A stretch of DNA of 64,000 nucleotides, taken from NCBI GenBank assembly GCA_023150945.1, contig JAKLJX010000002.1, positions 434,001 through 498,000 of the forward strand, written 5' to 3'. The translations under genes were made by a program, and so were the position numbers. The notes beneath the pieces were generated by a model. That model did no database searches. It saw nothing but the letters and a program-made list of their open reading frames with translations, and was not told the DNA's origin. Below are positions 25,464 to 33,983 of this stretch, in pieces. This DNA comes from a bacterium. GTDB taxonomy: Bacteria; Zhuqueibacterota; Zhuqueibacteria; Zhuqueibacterales; Zhuqueibacteraceae. Each line of letters begins with the position of its first letter. Positions within the stretch are counted from its first letter, which is position 1.

Positions 25464-26279
25464 TCAACATGAAATCAGCTCGGCGGCGCGGCGGGTCGCT
25501 TCCACCACCGCTTTGATGAGCGTAACCCGCAAGCCACCTTCTTCCAATTTCAGCAAGCCGTCGATGGTGCAGCCCGCCGGCGTGGTCACGGCATCTTTGA
25601 GCAGGGCGGGATGTTCGGCCGTGTCGCGCACCATTTGCGCGGCGCCCCAACACATCTGCGCGGCCAACTCGGTGGCGACGTGGCGCGGCAGGCCGACTTT
25701 CACGCCGCCTTCCGCCAGCGATTCCAGCACCACGTAGATGAAAGCCGGGCCGCTGGCGCTGAGCGCCGTCACCGCGTCCATGTGTTTTTCGTCGAGAATC
25801 ATGGTGCGGCCTACGGCATCGAAGAGCCGCCGCGCTTGCGCGAGATGGTCTGGCGTGGCGTGCCGGCCCGCGGACAGCACGGTCATGCCGGCGCCGATGA
25901 GGCTGGGCGTGTTCGGCATGGCGCGCACCACCGGCACATTTGCAGTGAAATATTTTTCAATGAACGCCGTCGTCGCCGAGGCCACAATTGAGACCACGAG
26001 CTGATGCGGCCCGAGGTGCGGCTGGATTTCGGCGAGCACTTCGCGCAATGCCTGCGGCTTGACGCCGAGCAGGATGAGCTGCGCCTGTCGCACGGCCTCG
26101 ACGTTGTCGGTCAGCGCCGGCACCGACAGGCGGGCGGCGATTTCCTCGGCACGGTCGGCGTGCTTGGCCGTGGCGATGAGGTTTTCCCGCCGGTACAAGC
26201 CGGCATCCAACAGCGCTTTGATCAAGGTGCCGCCCATTTTGCCGGCACCCAGAACCGCTAGTTTGGCAGTTGCTTCCAT
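25464..26279 (-). CDS. proC: Pyrroline-5-carboxylate reductase
   Basis: Catalyses the last step of proline synthesis, reducing 1-pyrroline-5-carboxylate with NAD(P)H. 271 residues, the usual family length. Visible features: 'LAVLGAGKMGGTLIKALL' Rossmann motif, 'LGVKPQALREVL', 'VVRAMPNTPSLIGAGMTVL', 'TALSASGPAFIYVVLESLAEGG' and the C-terminal P5CR signature 'AVTTPAGCTIDGL'. ATG at 26279 is preferred to 26288 because the AGGAG ribosome site is about 10 bp from the former but only 1 bp from the latter. The gene lies within the polysaccharide cluster between an LPG-synthase-TM gene and an acyltransferase gene, an unusual place for proC. Confidence 0.95.
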   Translation of the reverse strand: MEATAKLAVLGAGKMGGTLIKALLDAGLYRRENLIATAKHADRAEEIAARLSVPALTDNVEAVRQAQLILLGVKPQALREVLAEIQPHLGPHQLVVSIVASATTAFIEKYFTANVPVVRAMPNTPSLIGAGMTVLSAGRHATPDHLAQARRLFDAVGRTMILDEKHMDAVTALSASGPAFIYVVLESLAEGGVKVGLPRHVATELAAQMCWGAAQMVRDTAEHPALLKDAVTTPAGCTIDGLLKLEEGGLRVTLIKAVVEATRRAAELISC

Positions 26280-26354
26280 TCCATCCATTCTCCTGTTCCC
26301 TGAGAGAGTTGCTGCTTACGGTGGCCGTGAAGCAAGCGTTCGCGGCCGCGCCTT

Positions 26355-27350
26355 TCACTGGTTCAAAACAGATTCCCGCGACCGGGCACCGGGCGCCGCC
26401 GGCATTTCCAGCTTGACCGGCGCGGCCTGCTCCTTCACGAACAAATACCAAATGCCGCCCAGCAGCGCCAGTGCCACCGATTGCGCAAAAAGCAAGAGCG
26501 AGAGCGATAGGGCCTGCGCCTGCGCCACTCCGGCCTGCGCAAAAAAGAACACGAACGCGCCCTCGCGAATGCCGAGGCCCGCCAATGAGATCGGCAGCAG
26601 CGCGATCGTGGTGATGAGCGGAATATAGATGAAGTAATGCCAAATCGCGAGCTCGATGCCGAGGCTGCGGCCCACGAGATAGATGATCACGATGCCCAGA
26701 CTCTGATACAAACAGGTCAGCATGAGCACGCGGAAGAGCGCGCCGCGCGCCTGGCGATAGGCGAGAATGCTCTCGCGCAAGCGGCCGAGCTTGGCGGCAA
26801 AGGCCTCCAAACCGAAGCGTTTGCACACCACCTGCACCATGGCGACGGCGTGCTTCTGCAGCGTGAGCGCCACCGCACCAGCAAAGGCCGCCAGCGCCAG
26901 CAACACCGGCCAAAAGAGGCGGCTATCGTGCAGCGTCCGGCTCACCGGCACGGCCACCAGCAACGCCAGCAAAAAGATCACCACGAAACCGAGCACGCGC
27001 ACCACGAACAGTGAGCTGAGGGCATCGACCCCGCGCTGCAGCTGACGGCCCAGGCGATAGGCGCGGATGACATCCATGGCCACGCTGGTGGGCAGGAACG
27101 TGCCGAAGAAGCTGCCGATGCAATGCACCTCGAGCGTCTTCACCAACGGCGGGGCGCTGCCGTTCGCGACCAGCAAAATCTGCCAGCAGTAGGTGACGAG
27201 AACTTGCTGAATGAGGAACAGGACAAAGGCGGTGAGCCAGAGCGCCGGTTGTGCCGCAACGAAGGCGGCGTAAACCTGCGGCAGCTCGGCTTTCCAAAAC
27301 AGCAGGGCCAGCACGGCGAGGCTGAGGGCGGCTTTCATCCAGAGTTTCAT
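26355..27350 (-). CDS. YbhN/LPG-synthase-TM (UPF0104) family membrane protein
   Basis: A 331-residue protein with about seven to eight membrane helices. Family hallmarks are 'FFGTFLPTSVAMDVIRAYRLGR' (conserved G..LP...GD-like segment, here with A-M-D) and 'LLPISLAGLGIREGAFVFFF' (the G-x-G-x-R-E motif). Relatives include the flippase part of MprF, AglD and hopanoid/glycan-associated proteins, so transport or flipping of a lipid-linked molecule is likely. It sits between a Cys-less AsnB homologue and proC. There is no catalytic LPG synthase domain attached. Confidence 0.85.
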   Translation of the reverse strand: MKLWMKAALSLAVLALLFWKAELPQVYAAFVAAQPALWLTAFVLFLIQQVLVTYCWQILLVANGSAPPLVKTLEVHCIGSFFGTFLPTSVAMDVIRAYRLGRQLQRGVDALSSLFVVRVLGFVVIFLLALLVAVPVSRTLHDSRLFWPVLLALAAFAGAVALTLQKHAVAMVQVVCKRFGLEAFAAKLGRLRESILAYRQARGALFRVLMLTCLYQSLGIVIIYLVGRSLGIELAIWHYFIYIPLITTIALLPISLAGLGIREGAFVFFFAQAGVAQAQALSLSLLLFAQSVALALLGGIWYLFVKEQAAPVKLEMPAAPGARSRESVLNQ

Positions 27351-27372
27351 GGGGTGGAATTCATCCTTTCCG

Positions 27373-29277
27373 TCAGCCGTCGAGATGGGCGCGGCACCAG
27401 AGCTCGAGCATCAGCAGGCCCCACAGGCGGTGCGAGTGGTTGTGCGCCTTGCTGCGGTGCTCGCTGATCAACTGTGCGATGTAACGATGATCGAAGAAAC
27501 CGCGGCGCTTGACCTGCTCGGGCGCGAGATACGCGTTGAACAGGTTCTGCACCACGGCGCTTTCGCGCATCCAGTTCTTCATGGGCACGCTGTGGCCGAG
27601 CTTGTCCTTGCGGAAGACGATTTCATCGGGCAGCTCACCGGCCATGATTTTGTGCAGCAGCAGCTTGGTTTCGCCGCCCTTGCCGATTTTCAATTCGCTC
27701 GGAATGCGCGCGGTGTAATCGACCAGACGGTAGTCGAGCAGGGGCATGCGGCCTTCGATACCGAACTGGCGGATCAACTCCATGCGCCGCAGGTAAAAGC
27801 CGACGACGGAGTAGTAATCGCCGTAGAGCGTCAAGCTCAATTCGTCGCGGCCATCGGCTTCGCCGTAGATCTCCAACATCTCCGCAAAAGGATTGAAGCC
27901 GTTCACTTGCGACTGCACCTCCGGCAGACAAAGCTGGCGCAGCTCGGCATCGGTGTAATAGATGCGCCAGCGGTTGCTGTGCAGCGCCGCCGGGAACGCC
28001 GAGCTGTAGGAAAACCGTTTCGCCTTCACCACCAGGCTCTTTTTGGAATCGGTGTCGGGCAGCAACTGCAGGGTTTTGGTGAGCGGCTGGCGAATGAAAC
28101 CCGGAATCCGGTTGAAGGCCTTGGCGGCGCGGTCGGCGAGATAGACGGGATGGCCGCCGAACAATTCATCGCCGCCGTCGCCGGTGAGCACGTAGTCGGC
28201 ATGCTGCTGCACTTTCGAGCCCAGCAGCAAGGAAGCGATCTCGATGCCGATGTCCGAGAAAGGCTCCTGCGCCGCTTGCGCGACTTGGGCGAGATGAGTT
28301 GCAGCGTGTTCGGCGGTGTATTCGACTTGATGATGCTCGGTGTTGTAGCGTTGAGACATGACCCGCGCATAGTGCGACTCGTCAAAGGTCTTGCCCTGGC
28401 AGCGAAACGAGAACGTCGCAATCGGTTGCGCCAGCAGGCCGCGCATGAAATGCACCACCGAGCTCGAATCCATTCCGCCGCTGAGAAAAGCGCCGGCACG
28501 ATAACCGGACGCCAGGCGCAGCCGCACGGCCTCCCGCATCAACTCGATCAGCTCCGCCTTGTAAGTCGCCACGTTTTTGTGAAACGGTTCCGCGAATGAG
28601 GGCCGCCAGTATTGCTCGATGGAGAGCCGGCCGCGATCGATCTTAATGAAGAAGCCGGGCCGCAGCGTGGCGATGCCGGCAAAAATACTGTCATAGCCGG
28701 GATTGTAATTGAACAGCAAATAACGCTGCAACACGCCGTAGTTGATCTGCCTTCCGATCGCCGGCACTTCCGTGAGCGGCCGCAGGCGGCTGGAGAAGTA
28801 CAGCACGCCCTGTTTGCGGCTGTAGTAAACCGGCTCGATGCCCAAATGATCACGGCAAAGATAGAAGCGCTGCGCCGGGGCATCGTAGAGCGCAATCACA
28901 AAGTTGCCATTGAGCTGGCTGCAGAATTTCTCGCCAAGCTTGAAGTAAAGCCGCAAGATGATCTCGGCCGGATTGGTGGTGGCCTGCAGCCGCGCCGAAG
29001 AGAGATGCTGGGTCACCAGCTCGGCGCGATTGAACACGTTGCCCAAGATCGCGGCAAAGCTGCCCTTCTCGTCCTGATATGTCTTCAAATTGGCATCCAG
29101 CGTGGGAACGCCAACCGGCCGCAGCGCGACGAGTGCCTCCGCCGCCGAGACTTGCTGCAGGCTGCCGGCACGGTCCGGGCCAAAAACCAGAGGCAGCAGC
29201 GACTGCGCCGAATCTTGGGTGCGCGCTTGCGCCGCCGCCACATGGGTAGATGCTTGTCCGATAACGCCAAATATCAT
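27373..29277 (-). CDS. Asparagine-synthase-like protein without the N-terminal glutaminase cysteine
   Basis: A 634-residue AsnB-family protein: an N-terminal Ntn-type glutaminase-like domain (about 1-215) and a C-terminal ATP-pyrophosphatase domain. The N-terminus reads 'MIFGVIGQAS' instead of MCGI, so the Cys2 nucleophile is missing. 'SQLNGNFVIALYD', 'LCRDHLGIEPVYY' and the PP-loop 'FLSGGMDSSS' (265-273), 'LTGDGGDELFGGHP' and 'RMPLLDYRLVDY' are preserved. It might use free ammonia, a partner glutaminase, or another nucleophile, perhaps in amidating a sugar acid. The start at 29277 has AGGT 6 bp away and follows an 8-bp inverted repeat; an upstream in-frame extension to 29361 does not restore a terminal Cys. 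Confidence 0.88.
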   Translation of the reverse strand: MIFGVIGQASTHVAAAQARTQDSAQSLLPLVFGPDRAGSLQQVSAAEALVALRPVGVPTLDANLKTYQDEKGSFAAILGNVFNRAELVTQHLSSARLQATTNPAEIILRLYFKLGEKFCSQLNGNFVIALYDAPAQRFYLCRDHLGIEPVYYSRKQGVLYFSSRLRPLTEVPAIGRQINYGVLQRYLLFNYNPGYDSIFAGIATLRPGFFIKIDRGRLSIEQYWRPSFAEPFHKNVATYKAELIELMREAVRLRLASGYRAGAFLSGGMDSSSVVHFMRGLLAQPIATFSFRCQGKTFDESHYARVMSQRYNTEHHQVEYTAEHAATHLAQVAQAAQEPFSDIGIEIASLLLGSKVQQHADYVLTGDGGDELFGGHPVYLADRAAKAFNRIPGFIRQPLTKTLQLLPDTDSKKSLVVKAKRFSYSSAFPAALHSNRWRIYYTDAELRQLCLPEVQSQVNGFNPFAEMLEIYGEADGRDELSLTLYGDYYSVVGFYLRRMELIRQFGIEGRMPLLDYRLVDYTARIPSELKIGKGGETKLLLHKIMAGELPDEIVFRKDKLGHSVPMKNWMRESAVVQNLFNAYLAPEQVKRRGFFDHRYIAQLISEHRSKAHNHSHRLWGLLMLELWCRAHLDG

Positions 29278-29293
29278 GATTGACCTGCGATGA

Positions 29294-29314
29294 TCACAAT
29301 CGTTCTGATTGTGA
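29294..29314. promoter_or_regulatory. Perfect 8-bp inverted repeat ahead of the AsnB-like gene
   Basis: TCACAATC (29294-29301) and GATTGTGA (29307-29314) flank a 5-bp centre. On the minus strand the element ends 16 bp before the AsnB-like start codon and just upstream of its ribosome site. It could be a dimeric regulator's operator or a small mRNA hairpin. There is no T-run after it, so a terminator is unlikely. Confidence 0.6.
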
Positions 29315-29357
29315 CGGGTGATTCCAGCCCGGTGGTGTGAGCAAACCGCCGGCGCCT

Positions 29358-30590
29358 TCAATTCTGCGCAAGATGTTGCGCAAAGCCGGGCGCGTAAGCT
29401 TGAAACTTCGCCTTGAGGATTGCGGCCAGGCGCTTGCGGCCGGCGCCGGGCAGACGAAAGATATAGTAATCTTCCAGGCGCGGCACATGAAACAGACTCT
29501 CACCGGCGCGGTTGCTCGGGCGTTGCGGCACGATGCCCCAATAATTCACCCGATAGCCGGCTTGCTGCGCGAGTTTCACCGCCAGTGGACTGCCCATGAA
29601 CCAGGGATAGCAGAGCTGCGTCACGAGCTTGCCGGGCAGCCGTTCTTCAATTGCCCGCTTCGATTGTTGCAAATCCGACAAGATTGCCTCTCTTTGTTCC
29701 ACCGGCGTTTCAAAACGGGTCATGCTGTGCTGCGGCCGCTCGGCGCGATAAAAAGCGCGCAACTCCTTCCGCCAGTTGCGATTCTCAAAGAATGCCGCGC
29801 CGCCGTTCTCCTGCACGAACTTCACCGTGGCTTCCCGCAGGGCTTCATCATCGAAGAACTGCGGCCGGCCCGCCATGCGCGGTTCCGCACGATAAATCGG
29901 CGTTCCCAGCGCCACCCGGCGATTGAAGTCGAGCACGCCGTGATTGCGGTAAACCGGCACGTTGATGTTGCCAAAGAAATACGTCTCAAACCGAGGGTGA
30001 AAGAAATCCACCAGGGTGTTCGCAATGCAAGCCTGATGGTGGTGCATCGTGTGTGACTGAAAATCGATCACACCGCTCTCATGCATAACGCGAATTTCGT
30101 GCCAGGAACACAATGGAAAAGTGGAGTGTTCTCGGGCAAGCAGATCTGCGGCGGAAGCGCGTCGCGCGACGAAGTCTTCGTAAGTTTTCGTGGCCGGTGC
30201 CGTCTCCGGCGTCAGTCCCGGAATGATGAAGCTGAGGGCTTGAAAACCATAGCGTCGCAACAGCGGAAACGCGACCGAGTAGAGCGAGGCGCGACCATCA
30301 TCAAAAGTGAGCACAACGCTGCGCTCGGGAATCGGTTTCTCGCCGGCAATGCAGGCGCGGAACTCCTCGCCGTTGAGCGTGCGATAGCCGTTGGCCGCGA
30401 GAAACTGCAACTTTTCTTCGAAGGAAACCGGCGCGACAGTGTGAAAATGAAAAACCGGCACCTGCTCCCGCAGCGGCTCCGGCTTCGCGGCAAAGACGAA
30501 ATCGGGATAATTGCGTTTGAGCAGGGCCAGCAGATCAGGCCCGTTTTTGCGGCAACTCCATCGCAGTTTGTTGGCTATCGTCGCAAGCAT
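29358..30590 (-). CDS. NodB-type polysaccharide deacetylase (CE4)
   Basis: A 410-residue protein with a CE4 deacetylase domain. 'SVVLTFDDGRASLYSVAFPLLRRYG' is the metal-binding TFDDG motif and 'GVIDFQSHTMHHH' supplies the His pair (HxxxH). The insert between these and the C-terminal 'KLVTQLCYPWFMGS...AGYRVNYWG' strand is long, as in members acting on surface polysaccharides. No signal peptide is seen, so it may act on cytoplasmic, lipid-linked or nucleotide-sugar substrates. An 80-bp gap separates it from the AsnB-like gene. N-deacetylation of an amino sugar in the repeat unit is the most likely role (inference). Confidence 0.87.
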   Translation of the reverse strand: MLATIANKLRWSCRKNGPDLLALLKRNYPDFVFAAKPEPLREQVPVFHFHTVAPVSFEEKLQFLAANGYRTLNGEEFRACIAGEKPIPERSVVLTFDDGRASLYSVAFPLLRRYGFQALSFIIPGLTPETAPATKTYEDFVARRASAADLLAREHSTFPLCSWHEIRVMHESGVIDFQSHTMHHHQACIANTLVDFFHPRFETYFFGNINVPVYRNHGVLDFNRRVALGTPIYRAEPRMAGRPQFFDDEALREATVKFVQENGGAAFFENRNWRKELRAFYRAERPQHSMTRFETPVEQREAILSDLQQSKRAIEERLPGKLVTQLCYPWFMGSPLAVKLAQQAGYRVNYWGIVPQRPSNRAGESLFHVPRLEDYYIFRLPGAGRKRLAAILKAKFQAYAPGFAQHLAQN

Positions 30591-30709
30591 GCTGTAATCG
30601 TGTCAACCCTCCAGTTGTCTCGCAGTCCCGGCCGGGTAGCGCGGCTGCCGTACTTTCTCTTCGCCGCTGCGGCATACCGGCCGCGTCGAAATCTGCAGCG
30701 TGAGCGCAT

Positions 30710-31846
30710 TCATTGGAGGCGGCCGTTCGAAAGCAGTTGGGCGTAGAGTTCCTCCAGCGCAGCGACGTTACGTTCGACGCTGAAGGCCTGGCTGCGCTCG
30801 CGTGCTGCTTGGCTGAACCGTTCCCGCAATGCAGCATCGCGCAGCAGGCGCAACCAGCCCTGGGCGAGCGCGGCGCTATCGGCCGGAGGTACCAATAATC
30901 CATTCACCTCGTGCTGCACCATTTCTTTCATGCCGCCGACCGCGGTGACCACCACAGGCTTGCCGGCGGCCATGGCCTCAGCCAAGGCAAAGGGAAAGCC
31001 CTCGGTCAATGAAGCCAGCACGGCGATATCGAAAGCGGCGAAGGCAACCGCAACATCCGAAACAAAGCCGGCGAAATGGAGCCTGCCCTGCAAACCCAGG
31101 CCCGCGGCCAACGCCTCCAGTTCGGCACGCAGCGGGCCGTCGCCGGCGATGAGAAAGCGCGCCTCGGAAAACTCGCGCGCCACCCGGGCGGCCGCTTCGA
31201 CAAAATAGCGGTTGCCCTTCTCCTCGCGCAAGCGGGTCATGGTTCCCACCACGAGATGGTGTGGCCCGATTCCGAATTTCTCACGAAAAGCAGCGACTTT
31301 GGCAGACTCGGCGGTTTTGAAATTGGCGAGATTGACGCCGTTCCAAACCACGCGCGTCTTGTCGCGCGCCACACTGCGGCCGTGAATCAGGAATTCCCGC
31401 ACGCTTTCGCTCACGCCCACGGCGAGATCGGTTTTGCGGCGCAGCAGCCAGTCCATCGCGAATTGATGCGGCAGCACGCGCAGGATGGCCCACTCGTGCA
31501 CCAGGGCGGGAATCCCGACCCGCCGCGCGGCCAGCCGGCCGAAGTTGGCAGCGCTGTAACCGTGGAGATGCAGCAGATCAATGTGCTCACGCCGCGCGAG
31601 ATCGGCAATCGCGCCGATGTTGGCAAAGGAATACTTGCCCTTTTCGATGTAGAAAAGCCGCACGCCCTTTTCTTCCAGATGTTTGCTGGCCGCATCGGGC
31701 GGCCGCAACACCGCGGCCATCACCTCAAAGCGGCGGGCGTCGGCATGTTTGATCCATTCAATGAAACACAACGCAACGCTGCTGGGATTGACGCCGTCCA
31801 TGGAGAGCTTGTCAATCACGTGGAGAATGCGTTTCCTGCTGCTCAT
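30710..31846 (-). CDS. GT4-family glycosyltransferase
   Basis: A 378-residue GT-B retaining glycosyltransferase. 'ILHVIDKLSMDGVNPSSVALCFIEW' and 'DLLHLHGYSAANFGRLAAR' form the acceptor domain; 'RVVWNGVNLANF', 'VVGTMTRLREEKGNRYFVEAA', 'FLIAGDGPLRAEL' and 'SLTEGFPFALAEAMAAGKPVVVT' are classic GT4 donor-domain motifs including EX7E (E in EGFPFALAE). ATG at 31846 has AGGTGAG upstream and is preferred over ATG 31864. It is separated by 119 bp from the deacetylase gene and by 84 bp from the acyltransferase gene. No clear promoter was seen in either gap. Confidence 0.92.
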   Translation of the reverse strand: MSSRKRILHVIDKLSMDGVNPSSVALCFIEWIKHADARRFEVMAAVLRPPDAASKHLEEKGVRLFYIEKGKYSFANIGAIADLARREHIDLLHLHGYSAANFGRLAARRVGIPALVHEWAILRVLPHQFAMDWLLRRKTDLAVGVSESVREFLIHGRSVARDKTRVVWNGVNLANFKTAESAKVAAFREKFGIGPHHLVVGTMTRLREEKGNRYFVEAAARVAREFSEARFLIAGDGPLRAELEALAAGLGLQGRLHFAGFVSDVAVAFAAFDIAVLASLTEGFPFALAEAMAAGKPVVVTAVGGMKEMVQHEVNGLLVPPADSAALAQGWLRLLRDAALRERFSQAARERSQAFSVERNVAALEELYAQLLSNGRLQ

Positions 31847-31930
31847 GTTCTCACCTGCGCTCATACTCGTCTCGCCGTCATGCGTCTTCCCGGATTCGCC
31901 GGAAGCTGCCCGTCGCAGCGGGCGATCGGC

Positions 31931-32716
31931 TCAAGCGGAAACCGCGGTGGCCGCCGCCTCCCGCCGATCTTTCAAAACCCGCGCCGGCACGCCGGCGGCA
32001 ATTTTCCAATCGGGAACGTTCTGGCTCACCACCGCGCCCGCGCCGATGATGCATTCGGCGCCGATCTGGACGCCGTCGAAAACCACCGCATGCGCGCCCA
32101 GCCAGGTGTTGTCACCGACTGCGAGGCCGTTGCTGACGCGTTCCTGCGCGATGATGGGAATATCCAGGCGGCCAAAGGTGTGCGTGCCGCCGACGAGGTA
32201 GACGTAGGCGGCCATCAATACGTTTTTACCGACGCGGACGCGGCTGGCCGAGAAGATCTCGCAATTGAAACCGAGGTTGGCATGATCGTCGATGAAAATG
32301 TCACCGTTCTTGCAGCTCAGGATCGTGTTGCGCCCCACGAACACACCGTTGCCAATGAACAAGCCTTCATTGTCGCTGCCCTTGGCATCGAGCACGACGT
32401 TGTCGTCGATCACGACGTCGTCACCCAGGTGAATCTTGCGGGGATGGCGCAGCACGACGTTGCTGCCGAAGGTGACGTTGCGGCCGGTTTTGCCCAGCAA
32501 TTTGGGATAAAGGCGGCCGCGCAACACCAAGCCGAGCGCGCCCGGCAGCCAGCTCACCAACAGCATGATCAGTTCATATTTGATCAAGTACCACGTGCTG
32601 CCTTCCCCGAGCACGATTTCCTTGTACTTCTGCAGCTTGGATTTCTTGGCGTCGAAGAGTTCCTTCTGAATTTCGACGGTCTCCCGACGCGCTTGGGGAC
32701 GGAGGTTATCAGCCAT
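31931..32716 (-). CDS. Left-handed beta-helix (hexapeptide repeat) acyltransferase
   Basis: A 261-residue protein with an alpha-helical, partly hydrophobic N-terminal region (about 1-65) and a LbH domain of hexapeptide repeats from about residue 75: 'VTFGSNVVLRHPRKIHLGDDVVIDDNV', 'GVFVGRNTILSC', 'VRVGKNVLMAAYVYLVGGTH' and 'IGAECIIGAGAVVSQNVPDWKIAAGVPARVLKDR'. The terminal 'GVPARVLKDR' is typical of O-acetyltransferases of the WbbJ/CysE/NodL class. It should acetylate a sugar hydroxyl of the polysaccharide or its precursor. The start at 32716 is chosen by homology-like content; upstream sequence in frame is Ala/Arg-rich and unlikely coding. Confidence 0.9.
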   Translation of the reverse strand: MADNLRPQARRETVEIQKELFDAKKSKLQKYKEIVLGEGSTWYLIKYELIMLLVSWLPGALGLVLRGRLYPKLLGKTGRNVTFGSNVVLRHPRKIHLGDDVVIDDNVVLDAKGSDNEGLFIGNGVFVGRNTILSCKNGDIFIDDHANLGFNCEIFSASRVRVGKNVLMAAYVYLVGGTHTFGRLDIPIIAQERVSNGLAVGDNTWLGAHAVVFDGVQIGAECIIGAGAVVSQNVPDWKIAAGVPARVLKDRREAAATAVSA

Positions 32717-32894
32717 GCGGCTCTCACAAAGGTTGCTCTTGCGGCCGGCGGCATTGGCACGGCGCAGAGCACCGGCTGCCGCTGCAGCGCGCAAGACGGT
32801 TAGCCATGCTTAACAAAACTCGACTACAAATGCAAATGCCCATCACCACGCGACACTATTACATTCAACCGGGTGAGCAAGCGTAATGGCAGGC

Positions 32895-33893
32895 CTAATT
32901 TAGCAGGCCGTTGGCGCGATACCAATCGGCGGTAATCTTCAGCCCGGTGTCCAGGTTGACCTGCGGTTGGTATCCCAGCAGCCGGCGGGCTTTGGAAATG
33001 TCGAAGGCGCGATCCTTCACGAAGAAATCGACGCGCCGGCGGTAAATGGGGGGCTCGATGCGAAGGGGTTTGCAGACCAGCTCACACAGCCATCCGGCCA
33101 TCCAGACCGGCCACACCGGAAAATGCTTGTGCGGCGCCGGCACCTCCAGCGCGCGGGCAATACGCTCGACCAACTCGTTCAAGCTGGTGTACTCACTGCC
33201 GCCGATGGTAAACACCTGGCTGAGCGCTTCCGGTTTCTCACCGGCCAGCGTGATGCCGGCCGCCAAATCTTCGACGTAGGTCATGTGATACAACACTTCG
33301 CCGCTGCCGAACATGCGGAATCTGCCGTTGTTCACAAACTTGAAGATCTTGAGAAAGCGCCGGTCGCCGGGGCCGTAAATGCCGACCGGCCGCACGACCA
33401 CGCCAGGCAGGCGGTGTTCTTCGAAGAAACGCCGCGCCAGCTTCTCGCCCTCGAGTTTGGATTCTTGATAAACGTCGCCCGGCGCATAGGGCGCTTCTTC
33501 GGTCGCCGGCGGGTTCTTGATGTCTCCCTGCACGCCGACCGTGCTGCAGTGCACAAATCGCCGAACATTGGAGCGCACCGCCGCCTGCAGCAAATGGCGG
33601 GTGCCTTCCACATTCACCTGCCAAAAATACTTGTTGGGCACGCCCTCGGTGCGATAGGCGGCGGCAATGTGATAAACCGTCTCGACGCCCTTCATGGCGG
33701 CACGCAAGTCATTCGCGCTGTCGGCGTCGGCAAAGTTGCCATACGCCATCTCGACCTCGAGCTCTTTGAGCAGCGCAAGGTCGCTCGCTTTGCGCACCAA
33801 GCCGCGCACGTGATAACCGCGCTGCAGAAGGTGTTTACACAGGTAACTGCCGGTGAAGCCGTTGGCACCGGTGACCAGCACTTTTGCTGACAT
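32895..33893 (-). CDS. Extended SDR NAD(P)-dependent epimerase/reductase (3-beta-HSD-like)
   Basis: A 332-residue extended SDR. 'VLVTGANGFTGSYLCKHLLQRGY' is the dinucleotide motif, 'HIAAAYR' the NAG/HVAA motif, and 'DVYQESKLEGEKLARRF' contains the catalytic YxxxK. 'VVVRPVGIYGPGDRRFLKIF' and 'VEDLAAGITLAG' continue the substrate domain. Relatives include dihydroflavonol reductase/3-beta-HSD-like and nucleoside-diphosphate-sugar epimerases. ATG at 33893 is preceded by GAGGATTTC. It lies between the class I methyltransferase and hexapeptide acyltransferase genes, so action on a sugar precursor is likely. The exact reaction is unknown. Confidence 0.85.
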   Translation of the reverse strand: MSAKVLVTGANGFTGSYLCKHLLQRGYHVRGLVRKASDLALLKELEVEMAYGNFADADSANDLRAAMKGVETVYHIAAAYRTEGVPNKYFWQVNVEGTRHLLQAAVRSNVRRFVHCSTVGVQGDIKNPPATEEAPYAPGDVYQESKLEGEKLARRFFEEHRLPGVVVRPVGIYGPGDRRFLKIFKFVNNGRFRMFGSGEVLYHMTYVEDLAAGITLAGEKPEALSQVFTIGGSEYTSLNELVERIARALEVPAPHKHFPVWPVWMAGWLCELVCKPLRIEPPIYRRRVDFFVKDRAFDISKARRLLGYQPQVNLDTGLKITADWYRANGLLN

Positions 33894-33983
33894 GAAATCC
33901 TCAGGAATCGAACTGCAGGCCCACCGCCTCACCCACCGCGCCACGGGTGCAAGTCCCGCATTCAGCGCCGCGCCTGGGCCGTT

